Shown here in pieces: positions 23,931 to 33,029 of a stretch of 45,776 bases of DNA. Position numbers and translations under genes: made by a program. The notes beneath the pieces were generated by a model. It was not told the DNA's origin. It searched no databases and saw only the letters and a list, made by a program, of their open reading frames with translations. Every line of letters starts with the position of its first letter. Position 1 is the first letter of the stretch. Source of the DNA: a virus; IMG/VR virus record IMGVR_UViG_3300027743_000041, positions 1 to 45,776 of that record; one strand, written 5' to 3'.

Positions 23931-26900
23931 ATGGGAACTTTATACAAAGAGAATTGGCCTAAAGGTTGGACACCAAATGCTGATAACATTAATGGTGATC
24001 CTGCTGGACTTCTCAGAGCAGATAATCTAACTCCAGATGAGTATGGTGTTTTATCTCTAATTCGTGGAACTCAAAAGGTAAGCAATCAACTTTTTGATGC
24101 GCCGACTCAACTTTATGGGAAAATGCTAGACCTAAACAGTGTGATAGATTCACCTGGAGGTTATCCAAACGGCAATTTGCATGTTAGATATGCAGTGATT
24201 GGTAATCAAGTTCTCCGAAACTATTCGCCGGCTAATAAACGAGAGGATATGTATGATTTAGGTGTTATAGCTGGAGGAGGAGATCAAGGTGCAGCATTTG
24301 GATTTGGATCAGGACATGTATTTATAACATATGGAGCAGAGAAATGGAAAGATTCAGGTGTTATAAGAACTAGATTAGGAATGAATTCACCTAATCCTCC
24401 AGGTGTTGGATATAATTCTCCTCCAACAGTTGCAATGAGATATTCAACTCCAAATTATGGTGAATTTGGTGCCCATGAAACAGGTTTGACTTTCGTTAAC
24501 ACGGGCGATTATGTGGAAATGGATTCAAATATTGACTCGAATAGAGCAATAGCATGGGCTGGAAGTAGTAATGGAATTATATTTACAATTGACGGAAATA
24601 CATTAACTGGGCCGAATGGAAGTGGAAAAGGATTAGATGAAGATATCTTTACCATATATGTTAGGATAGGTGATACAAGTAAACTAGTAAAAGTAAGAGT
24701 AGAATACTTAATGCAGCCGCCTCCTGATGCAACAGACTATTTCTATTTTGAATGGGTGGCTGGAAGTGATAATATTGAGACATCTGAGAATACTACCTTC
24801 TTCAATCCAGGAATAAATAGCTGGACAACTCTGCAATGTTTACGGAAAAACTTTCAGAGATACGGTACTTTAAGTTCTGCTAGTTGGTCTAATATTCAAG
24901 GTATTAGGATTAGTTTTGTAACTATTGAACAACAGACGTTTGCATTTACTGATCCGAAATTCATCGGTGGTACGAAAGGTCCACTAAATGGGCAATATAC
25001 ATATATTCAAGTTGATGTACAAGATAACGGATATTATCTAGAAAAATCAATCCCAAGCGCCGGCAGTGAAATAGTAAACTCAATAAGTACATCAAATTAT
25101 GTTATGCCAAATCCGGTTAATCCTGAAGCAAACCAGTGCTGGATTTATAGATCACTGGCAGATACTCCTATCTATTATCGAGTCAAAGTATTGGCAGGTG
25201 CGAAAGGCTTTAGTCCGCCTCAATTTAATGATGAGGTATCTGATGAGCAGGCGTTATTACTGAATGAACCACTAGATGTATTCCAATCTAATTTACCAGA
25301 TGGTGTAATTGGAATGGAAACTAATTTCAAAGGTAGAAATTGGTATATCACCTATGAGAGAATCTATCCATCTTATCGTGATAATGTTAGCTCTTATGAT
25401 ACTCGTTATGTTCTTGATACAGCCGGGAATACCGAATACAATCTTTTTATAACAAAACTCAGTAATGATGCATTAATTCTAGCTACGAATAGAGATTTTT
25501 ATGAAATAACCGGCACGGCTGGAATCATTTTCCAAGACAATATTGAAATCTTTGATATGCAAATTCGAAGTTTGGGTATAATGACTCCAAGTATATCTAA
25601 ACAGTTTGCTGTCAGAGAAGGGAAATTATTCTATTTAGCCTCAGATGGTCTAAGAGTATTAGCCGGGTCGTCGTGTGAGCTATTTTCTACACAATTAGAT
25701 TTATTGTTTAATCACTACAATAGACATGGTATAGCGCCGGTTAAAGTAATTCCGATGGACTTATATTTCATGGGAATTGGAAATAATCGGTTTTACTTTT
25801 CGTGCCCCCAAGAAGATAATAAACGGGCGTTATTCATCTATAACTTTACGTTTAATAGCTGGCGTTTTGAAGAACATGGAAATTCAGATTCAATTTCGGC
25901 TCTCTTCGTAGAAGAAGATAATACTGTAATTTATTCTACTGCAACATTTGGAGATAAATACGTTAGGATTTTAGATGTTGGCGAGAGATTTGATCAAGCG
26001 AATAATATTAATTTCACACTATTGACAGTATTTGATCATAACGGCGCGCCAAGAAATAGAAAAGATGCATATACAGCAAAAGCTACACTAGATACTGGAA
26101 ATGTACCAGTTAACATTATTATTCGAGCTTATGTTGATAGCAGCACTATCTTGACTTCTTCAACAACCTTAGCTTTTAACGGCAGAACAGAAATTCAATG
26201 GCCTGTTTATGATGCACTAACTAAGGTTAAATACTTTCAGTTTGAAATAAATGGAACGGTTCCTAAACTTAAAATCTACAACTTATCAATAGACTATGAT
26301 CAACGACCAACACAATTAACAACACTAAGAATAATGAATTCTGATTTCGGTGTTGCTGGAAGAAAAAGAATTCCAGAAATTCCGATGATGATTGATACTC
26401 TTGGCTTTAATGTTAACTTTGTTCCGATAGTTGATAATATTGCAAGAGAACCAGCTACCTTTTCAACACCCGAAAAATCGATCTATAACTACCCATTTCC
26501 ATATAACATTGCTGGATATAATGTTGGTGGTTTATTAACCGCGGCGACTCCAGGAGGAATATTTGAATTTTATGATCTGATTAAACCAAGAGAGGTTGAA
26601 TTACTACCAGATCCAGTATTATATAAATGGGTTCCATATACTAATCTTGGAACTGCGAGTCGGAAGAGATTTATCCAATACGCGTTAGTCATTGATACTC
26701 GCGGTCAAAATGTAATAATGCAGCCACTTATTGATTCTATCGCTGTAGCCGGCGCGGCTAAAATCATTAACACTAATGATAAGAGAACAGTAATAACAAC
26801 TATGCCAAGTAGTGCTATAGGTGTAGATATTGCATGTACTCTGACTGCTACAACTGGACAGACTTTTGAATTTTATCAAGTTAATCTCGATGAATCCGTT

Positions 26901-27539
26901 TATGAAAAGCTACCACCTCTCGCTAGATATCTGACTCTTCAAACAACTAACTACGGAACTGCTGCAAAAAAGAGAATTAGAACTATTCCAATGGTGATTG
27001 ATACCAGAGGATTTGATGTTAAATTTACTCCAATAGTTGATGGTGTAACGTATCCTTCTTCAACATTTAACACCAATGACAAGAGAACAGTTCTGCATTA
27101 TTTTGAAAATACAGGGCAGGGAACTCCTTTCGGAATTGATTATGGTGGTACGCTAGAGGGAAATGCAGAGTTTGAATTCTATACACTTCTCCAGCCAGAA
27201 AATGTCGAAACTCTACCCGTCGGCAAGAAATTCGATCAATTCGGGCCGGTTGAATTTACTAAAGTTGGTAAAATAAGAGAGATATCTATTCGGATGGTAG
27301 CTACTGGATCTAATTTGAATTTCAAGATATTTGCATCTGACAATCCAATACTTTCTGGCTCCATACCAACCGTGGTTAATCGAGAAAAGACTTATGTTAT
27401 ATCATGTCCTAAAGGTGTAAATCCAAACATCTTCAGAATGGAAATTGACTCTCCAGCAATTTTTCACCGATTTGATTCCGAAGTTAAAATCAATATTGAT
27501 GGGGCACAAACCGAAAATAAGAGAGTCAGGATTAAATGA
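23931..27539 (+). CDS. Large tail protein, 1202 aa, with three C-terminal repeats
   Basis: This is the longest gene. The N-terminal half has the look of phage tail proteins that start with a short segment KENWPKGWTPNADN and a beta-rich body. From about residue 798 to 1097 three tandem units of about 100 residues follow. Each opens with a strand pair such as KRIPEIPMMIDTLGFNV and ends with FEFYDLI or FEFYTLL. A last domain covers about 1100-1202. The repeats resemble stacked beta modules of a tail nozzle or spike. It is the only gene long enough to be the main tail hub. Confidence 0.7.
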   Translation: MGTLYKENWPKGWTPNADNINGDPAGLLRADNLTPDEYGVLSLIRGTQKVSNQLFDAPTQLYGKMLDLNSVIDSPGGYPNGNLHVRYAVIGNQVLRNYSPANKREDMYDLGVIAGGGDQGAAFGFGSGHVFITYGAEKWKDSGVIRTRLGMNSPNPPGVGYNSPPTVAMRYSTPNYGEFGAHETGLTFVNTGDYVEMDSNIDSNRAIAWAGSSNGIIFTIDGNTLTGPNGSGKGLDEDIFTIYVRIGDTSKLVKVRVEYLMQPPPDATDYFYFEWVAGSDNIETSENTTFFNPGINSWTTLQCLRKNFQRYGTLSSASWSNIQGIRISFVTIEQQTFAFTDPKFIGGTKGPLNGQYTYIQVDVQDNGYYLEKSIPSAGSEIVNSISTSNYVMPNPVNPEANQCWIYRSLADTPIYYRVKVLAGAKGFSPPQFNDEVSDEQALLLNEPLDVFQSNLPDGVIGMETNFKGRNWYITYERIYPSYRDNVSSYDTRYVLDTAGNTEYNLFITKLSNDALILATNRDFYEITGTAGIIFQDNIEIFDMQIRSLGIMTPSISKQFAVREGKLFYLASDGLRVLAGSSCELFSTQLDLLFNHYNRHGIAPVKVIPMDLYFMGIGNNRFYFSCPQEDNKRALFIYNFTFNSWRFEEHGNSDSISALFVEEDNTVIYSTATFGDKYVRILDVGERFDQANNINFTLLTVFDHNGAPRNRKDAYTAKATLDTGNVPVNIIIRAYVDSSTILTSSTTLAFNGRTEIQWPVYDALTKVKYFQFEINGTVPKLKIYNLSIDYDQRPTQLTTLRIMNSDFGVAGRKRIPEIPMMIDTLGFNVNFVPIVDNIAREPATFSTPEKSIYNYPFPYNIAGYNVGGLLTAATPGGIFEFYDLIKPREVELLPDPVLYKWVPYTNLGTASRKRFIQYALVIDTRGQNVIMQPLIDSIAVAGAAKIINTNDKRTVITTMPSSAIGVDIACTLTATTGQTFEFYQVNLDESVYEKLPPLARYLTLQTTNYGTAAKKRIRTIPMVIDTRGFDVKFTPIVDGVTYPSSTFNTNDKRTVLHYFENTGQGTPFGIDYGGTLEGNAEFEFYTLLQPENVETLPVGKKFDQFGPVEFTKVGKIREISIRMVATGSNLNFKIFASDNPILSGSIPTVVNREKTYVISCPKGVNPNIFRMEIDSPAIFHRFDSEVKINIDGAQTENKRVRIK

Positions 27540-27554
27540 TTGGCCGGAGGCCTG

Positions 27555-28322
27555 ATGATCCAAACAGTGCGCGATGCAGAACAGCATATAAATGATTTAG
27601 AACGGAAATTTGATACATTAAAACTTCAAATACAGCAGATGAAGAATGAAGTAATCGCACTGAAAAAGTTAGGAGAAGAAAGAAATTCAACGCCGGTATC
27701 AACTAATAACGAAATTGATTCAATTCGTAGTGGTGATGGTGGATCAGTATTACATAATCTTCTGCATATTTTCAAGCGGATTAAGACTGAAAAGCTAGAG
27801 GCAGATACATTTACTACTGCTACTGTTACAGCAACCGATGTTAATGCAACAAACGTTAATGCTACAAATGGCAATTTCACAACAGTAACTGCAACTGGAA
27901 ATATAACCGTGGTTAATGTGACGGCATCTGATACTGTTAAAGCAAATAAAGTTGGAATTGGCGGAATAACTCCTAGCCAAGCATTAGATGTTAATGGATT
28001 CGTCAGAATTAGACATACACCTGGTGCTGGATCATTAACAATTTTAGATGGATTATCCGGAAATAATCGAGCTGCCGTTGGTATGAAAGAAAATTCTGAA
28101 ACTATGTATCGGATTTACTCATATCAAAAGGCGGCTGATGTATTAGCCGTAGAATTATCAACAGGCAATTTAGTAATAACAGCGAATAATACACCACCTT
28201 CTGGTGCTATACAACCAGCTTCTAGTGTTTGCTGGTTTTTGGATCAAGCTCAAAATCGGTTAAATGCTCAGATCAAATTTTCTGATGGATCTGTGCATTA
28301 TGCAGTTATAACTCTGCTCTGA
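27555..28322 (+). CDS. Tail fibre-like protein with coiled coil and GIG repeat, 255 aa
   Basis: I prefer ATG 27555 (after GGAGG in a GGCC-GGA-GGCC hairpin) to the TTG at 27540. Residues 5-48 form a trimer-type coiled coil (DAEQHINDLERKFDTLKLQI). Then comes a Thr/Asn/Val repeat region (about 88-125, TATDVNATNVNATNGNFTTV) and VGIGGITPSQALDVNG, a motif common in phage fibres. The end contains a Gly/Ala stretch. The protein is probably a thin fibre or a fibre tip. Confidence 0.65.
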   Translation: MIQTVRDAEQHINDLERKFDTLKLQIQQMKNEVIALKKLGEERNSTPVSTNNEIDSIRSGDGGSVLHNLLHIFKRIKTEKLEADTFTTATVTATDVNATNVNATNGNFTTVTATGNITVVNVTASDTVKANKVGIGGITPSQALDVNGFVRIRHTPGAGSLTILDGLSGNNRAAVGMKENSETMYRIYSYQKAADVLAVELSTGNLVITANNTPPSGAIQPASSVCWFLDQAQNRLNAQIKFSDGSVHYAVITLL

Positions 28323-28341
28323 TGAATTAGAAAGGAAGAGA

Positions 28342-29001
28342 ATGGCAGCAATTGGTATTCCGTTAGCAATGTCTGGAATTTCTGCTTTAGCTGGGCTTTT
28401 TGGAAATCGCCAGAAAAAGCAAACAATGGAGCAGACTCAAACAGAAGATCTGAATAGATTAACTGCGCCGGAATATGATCCTAAAACTGGCTTAATGAGA
28501 GATACGCTCATGAATTACTATCTTGATAGATTAGGTAGTGATGAAGATTTTTTCGGCGGTTATAGAAAGCAAGGAATAGGTCAGATCAATCAGGGATCAA
28601 ATATGGCTAACGAACAGATTCAATCAATGTTAGCCAGTAAAGGATTACTTGGAACAACAGCGGGCGCCAGTGCATTTACTTCTAATCTTTTAAATCGGTA
28701 TAATCAAGGTAATTCCTTTCTGAATTCAATTCCGATGTTGCAAGATCAAAGGCGGGCTGCGAATTTAAAAGATGCTACCGGATTTTTTGCTGGATTACCT
28801 GTTGGTCAAAGAGTTACTGGACAAAGTACAACTAGAAGTACAAGTACTGGAACCGGCGGTGGAAATATGTTAGGTGGAAGCTTAGCATCACTAGGAACTA
28901 CATTAGGTGGTTTGTATGGGCAGGGTGCTTTTAGTCCAACTAGAAAACCAATAGTTCCAGGTCCGAGTTATGGTTATGATCCTTATGGTGATGAAGGATA
29001 G
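28342..29001 (+). CDS. Probable internal virion protein, 219 aa
   Basis: The N-terminus is a hydrophobic Ala/Gly/Ile segment (AIGIPLAMSGISALAGLFG), then an amphipathic helical part with MANEQIQSMLASKGLL. The C-terminal third is rich in Gly, Ser and Thr. This composition, and its place with two other such genes at the end of the tail cluster, matches proteins ejected with the DNA in short-tailed phages. The exact family is not recognised. Confidence 0.55.
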   Translation: MAAIGIPLAMSGISALAGLFGNRQKKQTMEQTQTEDLNRLTAPEYDPKTGLMRDTLMNYYLDRLGSDEDFFGGYRKQGIGQINQGSNMANEQIQSMLASKGLLGTTAGASAFTSNLLNRYNQGNSFLNSIPMLQDQRRAANLKDATGFFAGLPVGQRVTGQSTTRSTSTGTGGGNMLGGSLASLGTTLGGLYGQGAFSPTRKPIVPGPSYGYDPYGDEG

Positions 29002-29008
29002 GTGAACC

Positions 29009-30214
29009 GTGGCTGATCTATATAATCCAGGTAAAGATATAATCGATGCTTATCTGAAAGGCGTTGCTATTCGGCAGGAAAAAGAGAGATTTACCACTCA
29101 AAGAGAATTAGAACAACAAAGACTGGAATTAGCTCGTAAAACTGCTGAACAAAATTGGAAAAGATTTGAGAGTAATCTAGAAGAAACTAAACGACTACAT
29201 GATTCAACTATTGATGCGAATAGGTCTACAATTAATTCTCATCTTCTAGATACAAAATTAAAAATTGCAAAAGGAATTCAAGACGGTGATATAGTTATTG
29301 ATGAAAGTGGACAACCTCAGTTTACTAAACCTGGAACTAGAACTCAAGTTAAAGCTAATGAAGCTGGAGCAATTGAAACAGCAAAAACTCCTACTCTAAT
29401 TGAAAGAGCTGGTGGAGTAGAGGCGGCTAAACAACCATATTCTTTAGAAAGAATAGATGCTCAAAATAAAGGTCGGGCAACTATTCAATTAGCAGATCAA
29501 CTTTGGAAAAGTGTTGAAAATGAGAAGAATAGAATAAATGCAAGAGATGTAGCTGCAATTCGAGCACAAGCTACATTAGCCAATAAAAATTCAACTAAAG
29601 AAGAAAAAGCTCAAACCATTAATGATGCAATAGATGCATACAAAGATGATATCTTCACTGGAAGATTACCGGTAGATAATCAAGCCTTTCCTAAAGGTGA
29701 TGCAGGACTTAAAATACAAACAGCAATGCGGGCCAATAATGTCCGTATGATAAATCAAAAAGAAGCTGATAAACTAACAGGTTTGAGAACGTTAGACGGG
29801 TTTATTAATAAGCTAGGTGAATTGAATTCATTACTGCAAGAAGGTGGAATTGTCGGTCAAGCAACTAATCCTAAAATAAAACAATTGCAGCAAGAGCTTG
29901 AAGCAGATTTAGTACTTTTTGGCCGCGAGGCTAAAGGTGAAAAAGGTGTGGTTACTGATAAAGATATTGATCGGTTGAAAGGTGCTATACCACAAATACT
30001 TCCTGGTGGATTTACTTCAATTAGAGATTCAGAGGGAAGAAAAGCAGCGAATAGTAGGAGAGTTAAACAAGCAATAGATGTATATCATGAGAAGTTTGAT
30101 TCAATCTTAGGCGAAAAGATAAGCCCAGTTCAGAAAGAAGCAATTAGAAAAGAGTACGGAATCAGAGAACGACCTAAAGCTAAACTTCCAGATTACTTGG
30201 AACCAGTTCCTTAA
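29009..30214 (+). CDS. Probable internal virion or ejection protein, 401 aa
   Basis: The GTG start at 29009 follows AAGGATAGG. Almost the whole protein is helical and charged, with a coiled coil at residues 20-75 (IRQEKERFTTQRELEQQRL) and another in the centre. No enzyme motif is seen. Long helical proteins of this kind form the DNA-ejection channel in short-tailed phages. The gene is sandwiched between two others of the same kind. Confidence 0.5.
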   Translation: MADLYNPGKDIIDAYLKGVAIRQEKERFTTQRELEQQRLELARKTAEQNWKRFESNLEETKRLHDSTIDANRSTINSHLLDTKLKIAKGIQDGDIVIDESGQPQFTKPGTRTQVKANEAGAIETAKTPTLIERAGGVEAAKQPYSLERIDAQNKGRATIQLADQLWKSVENEKNRINARDVAAIRAQATLANKNSTKEEKAQTINDAIDAYKDDIFTGRLPVDNQAFPKGDAGLKIQTAMRANNVRMINQKEADKLTGLRTLDGFINKLGELNSLLQEGGIVGQATNPKIKQLQQELEADLVLFGREAKGEKGVVTDKDIDRLKGAIPQILPGGFTSIRDSEGRKAANSRRVKQAIDVYHEKFDSILGEKISPVQKEAIRKEYGIRERPKAKLPDYLEPVP

Positions 30215-30223
30215 GGAGTTAAA

Positions 30224-32209
30224 ATGCCAAAATTTAGAGATAAAAGAACAGGAAAGATTTATGAAGGAACTGAAGATGAAATTCTTAAACAAATAGAAGC
30301 TGAAAAATCTGATCCAGTATTTAGAACTAAACCAGGAACTGAACCAACTATAAAAGCTCCTAGCTCTGCTGATACATTTTTCAATACTGTTGGTAGATTT
30401 ATTCCTTCTGCTTTAACTGCTAGTGGAGGTGTTGCAGGTGGAGTAGTTGGTGGACCAATTGGAAGTGCTGCTGGTGCTGGTGCTGGATCAGTTATTGGTA
30501 AATTATTTCAGCAATTAGCTCCATCATATTTAGGTGAATATAAACCAAGTGGTGTTGGTGAAGTAGCTGGAGATATTGGAATAGATGTAGCTACTGATCT
30601 AATGGGAACTGGATTAGCAAAAGGTGCTAGTTCATTAGTTTTTCCATCAGCACGGCGCGAGATGAGTCAATTATTAACTAAAAAGCTATTTCCAGGTAAA
30701 CTAACAACAGATCAACTTGATGCAGTTCGATCTGATCCAAATTTTCCAATTACATTAGGTCAAGTAAATAAAATAGTCGGAACTGGTGAAAATGTATTCT
30801 CACCTGAATTAAAACGAGAATTTGTAAAATCTCAAGATGATTATATAGCAAAACAGTTAAATAGACATATATTTGCCCCTGAGGATATTGTCCAAACTGC
30901 ACAAGCAAATGCAGCAACTAATGTAGCTGGGCAAAAAGGTCAATCGAAAGTATTATATCAGAATTTTGATCCTCATATAGCAGCAAATACTCAAAATGCT
31001 CAATTCAAAGTTGGAGAAACTGTCTCACCAATTTTAGGACCACAAGGTCAGCAGGTTAAAGTTCCAAAATACGAAACAGTAAAAATTGAAGGAGCTATAC
31101 CAGTTAATAATTCAATGGCGTTTGCAAATAAAGTTGGTGATCAAGTTGATGAAATATTAGGACCAAGTTTAGCAAATACGGCTAATATTGGAGCAGGTTC
31201 TGGTTATCCATTAGTTCAATTGAAAACAGAATTAGATAAAATTAGAAAAATACAAACTGGAATTAATCCTCAAACAGGTCAGGCTTTTTCTAATCCAATC
31301 GCCGGAATTAATCAATTGAAAGCTGTTACAAAAGGCATTGAAGAATTTCTTGGAAGTGATATTGATAAGACAGTTAAAAATAGATTACAAGGAACTTTAA
31401 AAGCATTAAGAGATACTATCAAAACCGATATTGATCAAGGTGTAAAAGGTTGGGGACCACAGGCATATAAAGATTATAATGCAGCTCAAGATTACTACTC
31501 GAAAATGAGTCAGAGACTTAATTCTAAACTGGCTGATGAGTTAAGAATTGCGGGAAAAGATCCAGAACAAACATATACAGCAATTGCGAAAGATGCATTA
31601 TCAGATCCTCAAAAAACAAGACAATTCAGAGATGTAACAGATGATCGAGCAACATTAAAACAATTATTTCTAAATGATATTGTTGATAAATCTTGGGATG
31701 CAGAAGGTAAAAGATTTGATCCAGGAAAGATGAAACAGTTATTGTGGGATCAAAAATATATTGCTAAGGAAGCTGTTCCATCTCAGACTTTAACTAACCT
31801 GAATAGATTACTTGAGAGAGCTTCAATAATTGGACCACATTCTGAAAATGCTAATGTTGCATTGAAAATGTGGCTAGCAAGAGGTGGATTAAATTTAGCT
31901 ATTGGAGCAGGATCTTTAGCTTTAGGAAAACAATATGGTTCAACACCTCTAATTGCAGGTGGATCTTTATTGCTTGGCGCGGGCGGTGTTAATCAATTCA
32001 TTAAGAGAATGGCATATGATCCAAAAATGGCAAGAATAGCTACTGGCTTATTAACCGCCGATCCAAAAACACCTCTGGCTAAACAAGGTTCTGCTGCATT
32101 ACTTGGATTAATGAAAGGCTTACAAGTCAGTTATCTCTCACCAGATGGCAGAGAAATTCCATCAACAGTAAATGATCAAGGGAAAGTTATTCCGAATTCG
32201 GAAAATTAA
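30224..32209 (+). CDS. Probable ejection protein, 661 aa, with glycine-zipper segment
   Basis: Near residues 65-95 lies a Gly/Ala-rich stretch (SGGVAGGVVGGPIGSAAGAG) of the glycine-zipper type that can insert in a membrane. The rest is helical, with a coiled-coil centre and a second hydrophobic Gly/Ala segment near 560-600 (LAIGAGSLALGKQYG). This fits a protein that enters the cell envelope with the DNA. It is the last virion gene and its end overlaps the third HNH gene on the other strand by 23 bases. Confidence 0.55.
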   Translation: MPKFRDKRTGKIYEGTEDEILKQIEAEKSDPVFRTKPGTEPTIKAPSSADTFFNTVGRFIPSALTASGGVAGGVVGGPIGSAAGAGAGSVIGKLFQQLAPSYLGEYKPSGVGEVAGDIGIDVATDLMGTGLAKGASSLVFPSARREMSQLLTKKLFPGKLTTDQLDAVRSDPNFPITLGQVNKIVGTGENVFSPELKREFVKSQDDYIAKQLNRHIFAPEDIVQTAQANAATNVAGQKGQSKVLYQNFDPHIAANTQNAQFKVGETVSPILGPQGQQVKVPKYETVKIEGAIPVNNSMAFANKVGDQVDEILGPSLANTANIGAGSGYPLVQLKTELDKIRKIQTGINPQTGQAFSNPIAGINQLKAVTKGIEEFLGSDIDKTVKNRLQGTLKALRDTIKTDIDQGVKGWGPQAYKDYNAAQDYYSKMSQRLNSKLADELRIAGKDPEQTYTAIAKDALSDPQKTRQFRDVTDDRATLKQLFLNDIVDKSWDAEGKRFDPGKMKQLLWDQKYIAKEAVPSQTLTNLNRLLERASIIGPHSENANVALKMWLARGGLNLAIGAGSLALGKQYGSTPLIAGGSLLLGAGGVNQFIKRMAYDPKMARIATGLLTADPKTPLAKQGSAALLGLMKGLQVSYLSPDGREIPSTVNDQGKVIPNSEN

Positions 32210-32660
32210 GAAAAGCAAATTCACCATAATGTATTTTAGCAATTCTATCATATTCTTTAGCCGCGGCTTCGGCAGAGTTAAAGTAGCCTAGATGCATTTT
32301 CTTTCCGAATAAGTTTATTTTAGCTGTGTATTTATTGGCAGGTTTATGGAAACTGACACCTTTATAGACAGAAGTATTATCTGATCTTAAACCTTGATTC
32401 ATCATATTCTGTCTTGATGTACATAATCTTAGATTAGATTTCTGATTATTAAATCTATTTCCATCGATATGATCCACTTGTAAATCTAAGTGATCACAAT
32501 CTAGTATAAATCGACTAAGTACTACAGTCTTATCTTTTATTTTGGCTACAATATTACCAGCAATAGTAACCGACCAATTGTATTGTTTAACTCTATTCCA
32601 ATCTTCATCGTCAACAGTAATTGGAGACATAGGTCTATTTCGTGCATAAAATATTTTCAT
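32187..32660 (-). CDS. HNH homing endonuclease with AP2 domain, copy 3
   Basis: I chose ATG 32660 over an upstream TTG, giving 157 residues. The HNH block VDHIDGNRFNNQKSNLR lies near residues 63-79, and the AP2-type region runs from SVYKGVSFHKPANKY to FAFLNFP. It is related to the genes at 11263 and 17233 but lies on the opposite strand. Its 3' end overlaps the last virion gene, and it stands downstream of a strong terminator. No clear SD or promoter was found, so its expression is uncertain. Confidence 0.9.
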   Translation of the reverse strand: MKIFYARNRPMSPITVDDEDWNRVKQYNWSVTIAGNIVAKIKDKTVVLSRFILDCDHLDLQVDHIDGNRFNNQKSNLRLCTSRQNMMNQGLRSDNTSVYKGVSFHKPANKYTAKINLFGKKMHLGYFNSAEAAAKEYDRIAKIHYGEFAFLNFPNSE

Positions 32661-32713
32661 AGTAGTAAAATTCAATCGAAAGGAGAATTCCTTGGTTTAA
32701 TTTTGGCACTTGC

Positions 32714-32767
32714 AAAAACGGGAGCTAATGTTCTACAGTGGGGTATTAGATCTTAACTCCCGTTTTA
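32714..32767. terminator. Bidirectional terminator where the two arms converge
   Basis: AAAACGGGAG (32715-32724) pairs perfectly with CTCCCGTTTT (32757-32766). An inner CTAAT/ATTAG pairing lies near the base. A T-run follows on both strands, so it can stop the rightward virion transcript and the leftward replication transcript. Confidence 0.85.
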
Positions 32768-32776
32768 TAATTCATT

Positions 32777-33028
32777 TCAGTCTGTGATCTTGATTGCTTC
32801 TTTTTTCTCAAACATCTCTAAGTGTTTCACAAAGTCTTCTGTTAATTCATATCCTGGTAAACCATTTATTGTTTTAACTCTCAAAAACCCCTTGGATTCT
32901 AGGTCAGCTATATGTTTATTGAGAATTTCTAGAGTTAGATCTCCATGCAAAGCGATAAGTAATTTAACCTGAGTCAGGTAATTATCCTTTGCATCAAGAA
33001 GCGCAGTCATTATCTTTTGCTTAATCAT
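32777..33028 (-). CDS. Stand-alone winged-helix protein, 83 aa, paralogue of the upstream protein's C-terminus
   Basis: Residues 2-72 align with the last 80 residues of the DUF3987-type protein just upstream. Both share AKDxYLTQ, LHGDLTLEILNK, DLExKGFLxVKT and NGLPGYxLTE. The pattern of helices followed by a short wing fits a winged helix-turn-helix. The gene starts two bases after the larger gene's stop (TAA A ATG arrangement), so it is probably coupled. It could be a regulator, a subunit or a decoy that competes for the large protein's partner. Confidence 0.75.
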   Translation of the reverse strand: MIKQKIMTALLDAKDNYLTQVKLLIALHGDLTLEILNKHIADLESKGFLRVKTINGLPGYELTEDFVKHLEMFEKKEAIKITD

Positions 33029-33029
33029 T

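Noticed and set aside
9700-29450. GC-rich islets such as GCGGGC and GCGGCT in AT-rich genes as a special signal
   Set aside because: They mostly code for Ala-Ala or Ala-Gly pairs; without codon-pair statistics no signal beyond coding can be claimed.
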